From the NCBI GenBank assembly GCA_050084985.1, contig JBITNC010000001.1, positions 163,556,001 through 163,620,000 of the forward strand: DNA of 64,000 bases, read 5' to 3'. Position numbers and translations under genes: made by a program. The DNA is from Nageia nagi. Taxonomy: Eukaryota > Pinophyta. Under the pieces are notes generated by a model. It was not told the DNA's origin and ran no database searches. It saw only the letters and a list, made by a program, of their open reading frames with translations. Within the stretch, counting starts at the first letter, position 1. The number at the start of each line of letters is the position of its first letter. Of the stretch, positions 12,701 through 23,534 are shown piece by piece.

Positions 12701-12877
12701 ACATCCAGGTGAAGGCCTAATTCTATACAAGAAAACAACCTCAACTTTATCCTTCTACGGATCTTGGTTTATAAGTTTGCACATGTGGGACATGTTTACT
12801 TATCAATGTTTGATTTGTATAGATGGTAAATTGTAGAAATTTATTCATTCTTCTTGCTTATTTACTTTTGTGTAGCA
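9707..12877 (+). other. Long untranslated leader of the copia element
   Basis: About 3.2 kb separates the PBS from gag, much longer than the leader of a compact copia element. It includes a more GC-rich section (about 10222-11130) holding an antisense open frame. After it come about 1.3 kb of AT-rich sequence with repeated TTTAAGT/ACTTAAA words (11300-12120) and a further 0.7 kb before the gag ATG. No sense-strand ORF with coding character was seen apart from gag. Confidence 0.7.
10222..10536 (-). other. Antisense open frame, possible captured exon
   Basis: The minus-strand frame is open from just after a stop at 10537-10539 down to a stop at 10222, about 104 codons. The composition is protein-like: an acidic opening (SVGSEHIDEIGYELSGKEED), then a Ser/Pro/Arg-rich stretch (RSRQTSPRSPSPFSPFEDG) and a basic end (KFFSSRFSNYCK). 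GC content is clearly above the flanking leader. It is not part of the retrotransposon machinery and has no methionine near its beginning, so it looks like a terminal exon copied from a host gene. I do not recognise the donor gene. Confidence 0.4.
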
Positions 12878-13822
12878 ATGGTTGAAACCTTCATACCCAA
12901 GCATATACTCGACAGTTCCAACTTCGGCATATGGGAACCTCATATGAAAGTTGAGTTACAAGCAATAAAGCTGTGGTAGACAGTTAATGAAGACTTGGTC
13001 GCTCCTACAGATGAGAAGGCTCTTGAAATCTACAACTCAAAGAATGAGTTAGCAACTTCAATGATTTATCATGCTATTTCAGATGACGTACTTCTCATGA
13101 TCTCTTCTTCAACATCAGTAAAGGAAGCTTGGGATAGGCTGAAGAAAATTTACCTTGGGTCAAAATTTTCAAGGAGGTTCACTATTTTACAAAAGTTGTT
13201 GCAATATCGTCAAGGTGAAGATGAAAGTGCTTCTATTTACTTGACCAAAATCATTGACCTCAGGACACAACTAGTTGGCTGTGGGTGCAACTTGATCAAT
13301 GATGATTTCATGGTCTTCATCATTCTTCAAAGCCTTTCTATAAAGTTCAGTAACTTTGTCATGGTTATGGAAACTAGGATCGATAATGAAGAAGATGTGA
13401 TCTCTCTTGATAACCTTTCTAGACTCCTTCTGAAGCATGAGGAAACTTTAAATAAGAAAATGTTGAACTTTTCTCCAAAGGACAAAAGCATTGCTCTAGG
13501 AGCAACCAAAACTCCTTTCAAGAAGAAGTTCAAACATTATAAATTCAAAGATAACAAATCCTCATCTACCTTCAGGAAGCTTGAGAAAAAGGGCAACAAT
13601 AATGGCAAATTCAAGCAAAGGAATGACAAAACTGGATCATGCAATCCAAAACCTAAGGAAAAGTTTGATGGAAATTGTAACTTTTGTGGCATATTTGGTC
13701 ACAAAGAGTATGATTGTCGTAAAAAGAAATTTGCAAAAAAAGGCAAGGGAAATGCAAATGTGAAAAATTTCAATAATAAAAAGAAGAACAAGCATGCTGC
13801 TATGTTGCCTACTACTCAGTGA
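12878..13822 (+). pseudogene. copia Gag, one in-frame stop
   Basis: Capsid/nucleocapsid protein of the copia element. The start is chosen at ATG 12878, followed by the usual opening (KHILDSSNFGIWEPHMK). An in-frame TAG at 12977-12979 (codon 34) interrupts it, after which the frame is open for 275 codons. The middle matches the copia Gag core (SSSTSVKEAWDRLKKIYLGS; LQYRQGEDESASIYLTKI). Near 13678-13720 there is a CX2CX4HX4C zinc knuckle (CNFCGIFGHKEYDC), followed by a lysine-rich tail. It ends at TGA 13820-13822, and pol continues in another frame. The family normally has one continuous Gag-Pol frame, so the TGA is a product of a frameshift. Confidence 0.9.
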
Positions 13823-16794
13823 CTCAAACTATTTCAAATGATTGGATTGTTGATTCAGGATGCACTAATCACATGTGTTATGAAAAGGATAAGTTTGAAA
13901 ACTTTCATAAGTACAAGAAGGATGCAGTTGTGATAGGTGATAATTCAGTCCTTGATGTTCAAGGAATAGGGAGTGTGAAGATTCATGGAAAGGTTCTTGA
14001 TAATGTCTTTTATGTGCCTAAACTAAGGATGAATCTTATCTCCGTAATTCAGATTACAAGGAAAGGATACTCATTTGAGTTTACCTCACACTCCTAGTAT
14101 GTTAAGAAAGGACTTACCACCTTGATGAAAGGATCAGTAAAGGATGACCTTTATATTGTGGATCAAGTTCCTTCAAAAATGTGTCTTGCTACAAATGTTT
14201 GTTCAAAGGGTAATCTTTGGCATCAACGATTAGGGCACCTTAACCACAAGAGTATTCAAGATATGAAAAATCAAGAACTTGTGGAAGGTTTACCTAATAT
14301 TTCACCCATAATTGGTATTTGTGAAAGGTGTATTCTAGGAAAGATGAATAGGCAAAAGTTTGAAAAAGATAAGGCAACTCAGGCTACTCATCCTCTTCAG
14401 CTTGTGCATTCAGATTTGATGGGTCTATTTCAGACTAAGTCTCTAGGGGGAGCTTCTTATGTTCTGACCTTCATTGATGACTTTAGCATGATGACATTTG
14501 GTTATCTACTTGAGCACAAGGATCAAACTTTTGATAGGTTTAAAGACTTCAAGGCTCTTGTTGAAAATCAAATTGATTTTAAGATCAAGATGCTGAGATC
14601 TGATAATGGGGGTGAGTATAATAGCAATGAGTTTAATGACTATTGTGTTAAACATAGGATCAAGCGAAAATTCATAATCCCTTACACCCCTCAACAAAAT
14701 GGAGTTGTTGAAAGGAAGAATCGAACCATTATGGAAATGGCAAGGTGCATGTTGGGTAACCTTCCTAGTTTCTTATGGGGTGAAGATGTTCACACTGCTA
14801 TTCACACCCTAAATAGGTGTCCTACTAAAGCAGTTGAAGGTAAAACTCCATATGAAGCATGGATAGGAAAGAAACCTAACATCTCACACTTTAGGGTCTT
14901 CGGTTGTGATGCATTTGCCTTCATTATCTCAAAGAAAATAAAGAAATTAGATAAAAGATCAGAAAAATGCATCTTTGTGGGGTATGATAATCAGCATAGA
15001 GGTTATAGGCTCTACTCCTCATCCCATAAAATAATCTTTATTTTTAGGGATGTCAAGTTCAATGAACTTCCTAAGGATATGACTTCTCATGCTGAGGTGT
15101 TTGATTCAGATGATTCTTTTCCTACACCTAACTGGTTGGATGATAATGTAGGGAAGTCACCACAAGAGCAAAATTCTCCAGCTCAGAGAATTACAAGGAG
15201 TATGACCTTGAATAAATCTTTATTTGCCAAAATTGATAATACGAATGAGCCATCAACCTTCAAAGAAGCTTCCAAGCAAGAGTGTTGGATGGAAGCTATG
15301 AAAGTTGAGTATGAGGCGCTCATGAAAAATGAAACTTGGGATTTGGTTCCTTATCCCAATGAGAAAAATGTGATTGGAAATAAATGGATATACAAGGTCA
15401 AGTACAATTCTGATGGAGAAATTGAAAAATACAAAGCAAGGTTAGTGGCCAAAGGATTCGCTTAGAAATATGGTATTGATTATGAGGAAACCTTTGCTCC
15501 TATGGCCAAGATGCCTACTGTCAGGATAATCCTTGCTCTTTCTGTAGCTCAAGGATGGAAAGTTTTTCAACTTGATGTCAAGAGTGCATTTCTCAATGGT
15601 GACTTGGATGTAGAAATCTACATGAATCAACTAGAAGGATTTATTCTAGAAGGTAAAGAGTCTTTTGTGTGCAAGCTAAAGAAGTCTTTGTATGGACTTA
15701 AGCAAGCACCTAGAGCATGGTACAAGAAAATTTTAGGATTCTTTACAGATATTGGTTTTTCCAAGTGCTTCTCTGACTCAGATCTCTATGTACTCCATCA
15801 AGGAAAAGACATGGTCTTAATTCTCCTTTATGTGGATGATCTTCTCATAACTGGTAGTAATATTGAAACCATCCAAGAGTGCATATCCAAACTGAAGGTA
15901 ACATTTGAAATGACTGATCTAGGTCTATTGCATTACTATCTTGGGATGCAAGTATACCAACACAAAGATTTTACTTATCTTAGTCAATCTAAGTATATAT
16001 CAAACATCTTGCAAAAGTTTGGAATGGAGGAGTGTAGATATGCTGCAATACCTATTTCTCCTAGGATCATTATATCTCTGAGTTCAAATTCTTAGTTGGC
16101 TGATGCTACAGCTTATAGGTAATTGATCGGTAGTCTTCTGTATCTGACTATCTCTCGACCTGATATTACCTTTGCAATGAATCTGATGGCATGATTCATG
16201 CAAAAACCATATGTTGAGCACCTCAATGATGTTAAGCAAATCTTGAGGTATGTGGCAGGGACAAAGGATCTTGCTCTTAAGTATTCCAAAGTGCCCTCGA
16301 TTGTTCTCTTTGGGTTCTCAGATTTTGATTATGGGGGAGATAGAGATGATAGAAAATCAACCTCTGCATATGTGTTTAGCATTGGTTCAAGTGCTATCTC
16401 TTGGGATTCTAAGAAGTAACCTACTGTGACTCTTTCTACCACCGAATTTGAATATCAAGCCATGTCTGTTGCCACCTAGGAAGCTATTTGGTTGAGGCAT
16501 CTTCTGAACGAAATTGGGTATGAGCAAAATGGCCCATCTCTTATTTCTTCAGATAATCAATCAGCTATCTCTTTGGCTAAGAATCCTGTGTTCCATTAGA
16601 GAACCAAACATGTGGAAATCCAAGCCCATTTTATCAGGGAGAAGGTTCTAGATGACATCATACAGTTGGAGTATTGTCCATCTACTGTAAACTCTGTTGA
16701 TTTATTCACCAAGCCCCTTCCTGAAGCTCAGTTCAACAAGCTTAGGGATTCTCTCGGGTTGGTGAAGTTGCCCTCAAGGGGGAGTGAAGTTTGA
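13823..16794 (+). pseudogene. copia Pol polyprotein, frameshifted with eight stops
   Basis: Protease, integrase, reverse transcriptase and RNase H of the copia element, all in one frame. Protease: the active DSG in IVDSGCTNHM (about 13845). Integrase: an H..H..C..C pre-integrase motif at 14215-14370 (WHQRLGHLNH; CERCILGK), then all three catalytic acids D (LVHSD), D (RSDNGGEY) and E (GVVERKNR). RT: LDVKSAFLNGDL, SLYGLKQAPRAWY and the YVDD catalytic box in LLYVDDLLITGS, all intact. RNase H: RKSTSAYVFSIG, STTEFEY, SSDNQSA and the terminal TKPLP. Stops lie at 14095, 15463, 16093, 16120, 16192, 16417, 16477 and 16597; most sit where the family has Gln or Arg. It ends at TGA 16792-16794. Confidence 0.95.
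16776..16786 (+). other. Upstream polypurine-tract-like site
   Basis: AAGGGGGAGTG at the very end of the pol frame, nearly identical to the true PPT at 17734. In many copia elements the PPT sits just after pol, so this may be the ancestral tract, left behind when about 950 bp was placed between pol and the LTR. Confidence 0.5.
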
Positions 16795-16864
16795 ACTTTT
16801 GTTAGTGATGATAACTTCACCTCTAAGAGGCTCTTTTTTTGTTGTTATATAGTGTTGATTATGA

Positions 16865-17155
16865 TATACCTTCGTGGTAAGTTTGCTCTATGTGAGAAAC
16901 TTGTTGTACATTTTATACCTCCATGGTAAGTTTGCTCTGCATGAGAAACTTGATTGTACATTTTATACCTCCATGGTAAGTTTGATTTACGTGAGAAACT
17001 TGTTGTACATTTTATACCTCCATGGTAAGTTTGCTCTGCATGAGAAACTTGTTGTACATTTTATACCTCCGTGGTAACTTCGCTCTATGTGAGGAACTTT
17101 TTGTACATTTTATACCTCCGTGGTAAGTTTGCTCTGTGTGAGAAACTTGTTGTAC
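16865..17155 (+). repeat. 49-bp tandem array, six copies
   Basis: Six copies of a unit of the type ACCTCCATGGTAAGTTTG...GAGAAACTTGTTGTACATTTTAT. TGGTAA occurs at 16875, 16924, 16974, 17023, 17072 and 17121 (period 49, once 50). Because 49 is not a multiple of 3 the reading frame shifts in every unit, so the open frames across it are accidental. It lies between pol and the 3' LTR of the copia element. Confidence 0.95.
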
Positions 17156-17733
17156 AATTTTTTGAGCATATAATTGATCAATCAGTTTTATTGTTCAAGT
17201 ATTCATATGAGAAGATCTGGTATGTGTCTTTAGGCATTGTACAATCATCTATATGTTATGTTGTATTAATAATCAACACATGTCTATATACAACAGGTGA
17301 CTATGAGTGATGGCTTGGCATCTCCGTGATGACTTATAGTGCACCATTGATCAATTATTTATAAGATGGCATTATTTGATTCTCTTATTAATAAAATGAA
17401 TATATGATGCATCTAACTGATTTTGTTCATGAGTTGCTTGTAGCATGTAGGATCTTCTTCAAAAATGTAGGTTACTCACCTTGTGTAAGCAAGCTCATGG
17501 AGACTCACATGTCAGCTTAAAGTTGATCGACTACTATGTACAGTGAAACCAGTTGTGGTTAATGATTGTATTGTAAACCATTTCATCAAATGGTAATGTA
17601 GTGAGTCTCAAACTAGTTCTCAAAAAGATTCTCAAATATGTAAATGTTCTCATCTTCGCTTGTATCTCTATTGAGGAGAACTCTCTCTTACTCTCTCTCT
17701 TCTCTCTTCTACGCTCTATCCCAATATTGCATT

Positions 17734-17742
17734 AAGGGGGAG
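17734..17742 (+). other. Polypurine tract of the copia element
   Basis: AAGGGGGAG directly abuts the TGTTAG start of the 3' LTR, the position from which plus-strand DNA synthesis is primed. Confidence 0.9.
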
Positions 17743-18231
17743 TGTTAGAATTTGTAATGAAATATTGTGAATATCTAAACTCCTTGTAAATTCAATTAAT
17801 CACTTAAAGGATATTTAGATACCTTAAGGGATTAATTGAATTCTTTATTATGTAAACTTTGACCTTATCAAGTGGTTAGTTGGTAGGTTAAAGTTAGGTA
17901 ATATATTTATTGTAACCCTAACCTTACCCTTGGGTTAAAGGGAGGTTAGGGAGGTGCTCTCAAGCTATAAATAGAGGGCCTCTCCTCTTGTAATATCACT
18001 TAGATTTTGAGTAAGATTACTCTACTAGTTTGTGTAGGAGAGAAAGGAATTATTGTAAGAGGGTGCATAGTTTGAGAATTGAGAACTAGTTGTGGATGTA
18101 CTCCCAAGGAGGGAGGAACCACTTATATTGGTGTTATCTTGTGTGAATGGTGTTATTAGCTTGTAGATGTTGAATGATTAAGTTTCCTATAGTCTTGGAC
18201 CTTGAGGATTAGTGTAGGTCTAATTCCTTCA
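17743..18231 (+). repeat. 3' LTR of the copia element
   Basis: 489 bp with TG...CA ends, TATA box at 17966-17973 and no internal duplication. It differs from the colinear part of the 5' LTR at about nine positions. Confidence 0.95.
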
Positions 18232-18236
18232 GAAAT

Positions 18237-18480
18237 AAATCCCAATGACCATCCCAATTCAAAATTCAGGACTATCGAGTATGGAAATTGAACTTCTCTA
18301 GGATCTCTTCAACAAGAAAGACTCAAACTTTGAAGTTGATTGGAGCTTAGTGGTGTAATCAATGCATGGATGTTTTGACCAATAATCGAAGAAGAAAAAT
18401 GATAGCCTGTAGCTTATAGAATTTTGTTAAACTATAAGGAACTTTTATAATAATTTTTTATTTAAATGTAATACTATAGA
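18237..18480 (+). pseudogene. Continuation of the interrupted ORF at 7602-8904
   Basis: Directly after the copia 3' LTR, coding-like readings resume in more than one frame: NPNDHPNSKFRTIEYGN, then LFNKKDSNFEVDWSLVV and VLTNNRRRKMIACSL. Stops and frame changes interrupt them. Together with the near target duplication at the LTR edges, this suggests that the copia element landed inside the older ORF. The link is an inference from position and composition. Confidence 0.35.
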
Positions 18481-21400
18481 ATATCTATACACTCATTTTC
18501 ATACATGTTTTGGGGCCCTATTTTTTGGAAAACCCACTTTAACTTTTACCCTTATCAAAATAAAAATGTACTAAGTGGTCTATACCTATATTAGGTGTCA
18601 TGAGGGACATTAGATGATCTTGATAGCAATTAGGAAGCCCCATTATTAGTGAACATCATAAAAAGAAATATGAAATTTACATAATCAAGTGAGTGATATA
18701 CATTAAATACATGACTAATCAAATTATATACATGAAAAGTGATAATCAAGACATATAATGAAGAACTATGACAAGCATGAATAACATAATGAAATGAAGT
18801 AAATATATATATATATATATATATATATAATCCATGATCATGAAAAGAGAGCTACTAATTATGAATTCTCATACTAAACATGAATCATAGTCATAATCAA
18901 AGAGATAAGAACATCTATTTGGATGATTTAATATGGTCTCACCGATCATCATGGCTCAAAGTGCATGAAGAATCTTATGTTGCTCCAAAGATAATGGGCC
19001 TTCTAAAACCCTAAAGAAAAAAGAAGGATGGTTATTCTAAAATTCCTAAAATAACTTGAAAATAATTGATATTGATCAAATTCATAATGATATAATATTG
19101 TAGCTTGAAATTCATGCCAATTATGGACTAAAATGCATAAACAAGTTAGAAACACACATGAATTCAAGTATACATCATCTTGTGATTTTCTTAATTTGAA
19201 TTTAAAAATATTTTTGATAAAGATATGTATAAAAATTCAAATGAACTTTAAATAACTTGCAAGGATGTGAAATAAACCTAAATTCATCTAATTTGGCTAG
19301 GGGAACCTCCAATTTAGGCCCCTTAAGCCAACTAAACAAGCTTGGAATGAGTTACCTCACTCCAAATAGCAATATGGACCACCTAATACCCAAATCAATG
19401 AAGAAAACAAAGTATATGATGCCTATGATGCAAAATATTATGCCTAAATGTTGATTTAAGGTTTTGAAATATGTAATTTATAAGTTTGGGTGGAATTTGC
19501 ATGCATTAATGGATAAATGTAAGATCTAATATTTCAAACCCTACTAAAGCTATAAACCTATGAAAACATAAGATCTTTAAAGATCCTTATATCTATGAGA
19601 TCCAAGGATACCCATAAGAGTAAATGTATGTTTAAACCATAAATTAACACATGTATGGATTCAAACTTAGTTTTCTATGATGGAAATAAAATTTAACATG
19701 AATTTAGCCTATCAAAAACTTTAAATGCATATTAGTCTATTTGAGGCTACAAAGATGGATCCTCCTAAGCTTTTCCATAGTAGAAGTATCTCCAATCCTA
19801 CAAAAACCTTGAGTATATAAAATATATTAAATAATAGGTTAATACAAGCATAAATTCACCATAATAATATTACCTTATATGTTTAGTACCAAGCTTGAAG
19901 AGGATTGATGACTAATTTTGGTTGAAACCCTTGATGCTTCAAAACCTTAGCTTCAAACCCTAACATACAATCTTGGAGAAATTTGATAGCAAAAATCATA
20001 AGTGTGTATGAGAAAATGAATTAGGAGAGTTAAAGAGAGAGGAATTCTATTTTTGCATTGAGTTATATACCTCCTTTGATACTTCAGTGAATAGAGCTAG
20101 ATACCCACTTTTGCACCTTTTTTGAGTTTAATTCACTTTTTTTTTTTCAAATACTTTAGCTTTTGAGAATATATTTGAACACTAAAATTATAAAAAATAA
20201 TAGATTAGAACATATCAATGTATTTAACTTGCATCATTCAAAAAGTATTATCTTTTGATATCTATATTTTGCCCCTATTAGACTAGGTCTTTTGCAAAAA
20301 TGACTTAGTTCAACAAGTGTATATAATCAGGTGTTTATTATGCAATCATTTTGAACAATTTAGACTTTGAGCAATTTAGATTTTGAACACTTGTGCTTTT
20401 TAGAATTTTGATTTTTGAGATGTTTATGCTTGTAGGCTCGTAGACCTATCCAATATTCAAACGATACTATGTAGACCAATATGTAGTTATATATGTAACT
20501 ATGTATACTTATGCAATGTTGAGGAGCAAGTGTAAAATATATCCCAATCATGAATCAATGTAGGATATGCCTTGATTTATAGTAACATGAAACAAATCAT
20601 ATGCCCTGGCTCAAAAGATTTTTATCTCTCTTACCAATATGGAATGTATTGCACGTTTCAAAACCTAGTGTGGAAGGATGCATAAATCCACCTATTTTTT
20701 AAACATGTAGAAATGAAATTATGTGATGGTCTTGAGACAACATATATGTTTTTACATGTGTCTATAAGTTGTAGGATTTAGATATTAATTCATGTAAGAT
20801 ATGTGTAAATGATTTTCCCCTCAAGCGATGGTTTGATGGATGAATAAAGCAAAATATGAAAAAGCATCCATAAACTTAGAAGGTAAGCTATCTAAAATAT
20901 AAGCATATTTTGAAAATTTTAGATTTTGAGATTTTAGCTTTTTGAAATTTTTAGATTTTGAGATTTTTAGATTTGAAATTTTGAATTTGAGCTTTTTAGA
21001 AATTTTGAACTTTTGAATTTAAGCTTTTTAGAAATTTTGAACTTTTGAGATATTTTTATTTTCAAATATTTGAAATATATTTTTATTTTTAGACATTTTG
21101 AAGATATTTATATTTTGATCAATATTTGTATGATAACACTCAACGATATTTTACTAACCAAGAATGGTTTATGAATGTAGGTATGTAACCTACCAAAATG
21201 TTGGGAGATAAATGTGGAATGCTTTCAAAGATAAGATCAATGCTAAATGATCCAATTTATGATAATATTTGAAATATTTGACTTATAACACTCCATAATT
21301 CAATAATATGGTCATGATGGATTGTAAATAAATGTGCTCCTTACTCCATGTTGAATAGATGGTGAGGAGGATAAAGCCCATGGTATGACCAAAATACTAG

Positions 21401-22495
21401 GATGATAACTTTGCCCCATGTTAAATGGAAAATAAAGGATTATGCTTAAGGATAATGTTAAAGCCAATGGGTATGATATACTGCCAATATGTTAGGATAT
21501 GGTGTTACTGATCTTAATTTTGAGATAATTAATACCTCACCTCTCAAACAATGGAATATGAATGAATAAGATGTAGGTTAGTAAAACATAATTATTCATT
21601 TATAAGTGCTCATTGATCATGCTATGTTCTTATATTTAAAGCTTTTATTTAGTTAATATGCCAAATTAGCTCTTCGCTTTCTTTCTAGTCAATTCATTTG
21701 CTCAAATTTTGTTCTCTTTTTATTTTTTTATTTTACACCTGAAGGACAACACCATCGTTATACACAAGATCACAAGGGATATAATGAGTATATACAATGG
21801 ATACATAATATCTATATACAATGATATACATAATAGCTATATATAATGATATACATAATGGCTATATATAACAAACTATGTACAAAATTATGATACAATG
21901 ACTATGGCAAGATCATGTATAATAAAGATAAATAGAAATTTGAATGAATAAAAAATCATTTTAGTTGGATTCTTCAATTCAATAATACAATTAACTCATC
22001 AATTAAAAAAGAAAAATACATTCAATTACCTGCACATCCTCTACAGTTTATGCCAATGATTTCAACTAACAATGAGCAATTTTTGGAGGTGGAGTATTTT
22101 GCAGGCAATAAAAAGCCTCATAGTATAATGCAAGCAAATAATTACAACTAGACAAGTATACATTTTGAGAGCTTGATATTTGTATAGTGGAAATATCATA
22201 TTTTATCCTATTTGAAATGTAAGAGCTCCAATCATTTTTTTTATGCTCAATACATTGCAAAATGTAATAAAGACCCCAAAACGGAATATCCATAGCTCTA
22301 CCCTCTAGAACAATTCTAGCCTAAAATAACTCTATGATAGCCTTTAAAAAAGGGTTCTAAACATCTTGCATACTGAGGCCCCTTCTTGAGGGATTATGGC
22401 TAATTGTAAAAACTCAAACTACATCATAAACTATGTTATAACACTAAGGCAAATTACAAAATATACATAAAAAATTAAGAGTATTTATTAAAATC
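18481..22495. other. AT-rich intergenic sequence with simple repeats
   Basis: No supportable gene. It holds a (TA)n microsatellite at about 18802-18829. It also holds degenerate runs of the words TTTTGAGATTTTTAGA and GAACTTTTGAATTTAAGC at about 20880-21110, with related words near 20360-20415. ATACATAATGGCTATATATA-like repeats occur near 21790-21880. The part near 19880-20080 may be an old LTR but has no confirmed partner. Confidence 0.5.
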
Positions 22496-22903
22496 TCAAT
22501 AAATTAAAAGAAGACTTAACAAACTAAAATTCCTTTCACTTGTCAAACATTCCATAGGGATACCATACTTTGTTTTTAGATGTATTTTATCTTTATCATT
22601 TAAAAGAGCTACCTTCATATTGATAGGCTCCTCAACATCCTTATACAATAGCCTTGTCAACCTATGTACATTAGTAGGTTTAATAGAGAATGAAATAGGT
22701 TTACCATGGACCATCATTACAACAGTCAAGTTTTTATTATTGAATGAGTTGACAATCATATCTAGAAGAGGAATATCATTTGAAAATGTGCCCATTGAAA
22801 CCAATAGTATAAGGATAGATTCTTGCAACCAACTGAAGTCATATCTAGGAGTGGTAAGGATATCTAAAATTTGGGGGTAGATAAGATTCTTATAAGTGTA
22901 CAA
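22496..22903 (-). pseudogene. Unrecognised minus-strand ORF, transposon-like
   Basis: A 135-codon open frame with coding character (TTPRYDFSWLQESILILLVS; NLTVVMMVHGKPISFSIKPT; LYKDVEEPINMKVALLNDKD). It has no catalytic motif I can name. The layout, with a VxxHGKPISFS element followed by a helical RLTRLL segment, is reminiscent of ORFs next to plant retroelements, like the one at 7602. The frame looks truncated at both ends. A small host gene cannot be excluded. Confidence 0.35.
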
Positions 22904-23149
22904 TGTTAGTTGAGTTGGGGTGACAACATTAGATGTCTACATGGTGGTCCTAAGTAGTGAAAATTCAAGGAGATGGAGGATTTGTAATGTAGGAGGGTAA
23001 GGAAGGATTTGTAAAGTTGCAAGGGGAAAGGAGGGGCAAGGGGGAACAAAGGGAACTATAGACCCAAGGAAACAGAACATTGAAATGAGGTGAAAATGAC
23101 CTATGAAAGATCTTTTATAATACTTGACATTTGTTAGCACTTATTATGT

Positions 23150-23455
23150 ACGATCGTATTTAATGCCTTTTTCAATGAGTCATTTTATTTGGAACATAGA
23201 TGATTGAAAATACAAATATCTGATGATCGTATGCATAAAAGTGCATACAATCGTATGTATAAAAGTACATATGATCATCTCTAGAAATGTGTAGATGATC
23301 ATCTTCCCTTTTATTTAGATGATCATCTGCACCAATCTATAGATGATTGTCTGCACTTTTTTTGCATATGATCATGTGCACTTTTATGCAGTTGATCATC
23401 TTTGTGAAAGAGTATACGATCATCACCACAAATGGGAGACGAATCATCTATCTTT
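23150..23455. repeat. Cluster of ATGATCAT palindromic words
   Basis: About ten copies of a degenerate word such as AGATGATCATCTGCAC or ATATGATCATGTGCAC, many followed by TTTTATGCA. The core ATGATCAT/GATGATCATC is self-complementary. Spacing is irregular, about 25-35 bp. The open frame at 23343-23534 (repeated Asp-His pairs) is a by-product of the repeat. Confidence 0.7.
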
Positions 23456-23534
23456 AAGAAAGGATCACCATAATTTCATAAAACTAAAAATAATATATAT
23501 CACCAAAAATTTACAACTTTTTTTAAAAAATTGA

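Larger units (their letters stand above)
8905..18231 (+). mobile_element. Ty1/copia LTR retrotransposon, near full length
   Basis: Complete LTR-bounded element of about 9.3 kb: 5' LTR 8905-9692, initiator-Met PBS 9695-9706, long leader, gag 12878-13822, pol to 16794 in the order protease-integrase-RT-RNase H (the copia order), a 49-bp tandem array, PPT 17734-17742 and 3' LTR 17743-18231. The flanking 5-mers GCAAT (8900-8904) and GAAAT (18232-18236) match at 4 of 5 positions, a plausible worn target-site duplication. The LTRs differ at about 9 of 489 aligned sites, indicating a young insertion. Even so, a frameshift and nine in-frame stops make it non-autonomous. Confidence 0.95.

Noticed and set aside
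16865-17155. Regular repeats resembling a CRISPR array
   Set aside because: The units are directly adjacent without unique spacers, and the setting is a plant retrotransposon.
16874-17310. Two overlapping plus-strand ORFs of Leu/Tyr-rich repeats
   Set aside because: They are read-throughs of the 49-bp array; the unit is not a multiple of 3, so no frame is conserved between units.
18802-18829. (TA)n run as a possible regulatory or matrix-attachment site
   Set aside because: A plain dinucleotide microsatellite with no further support.
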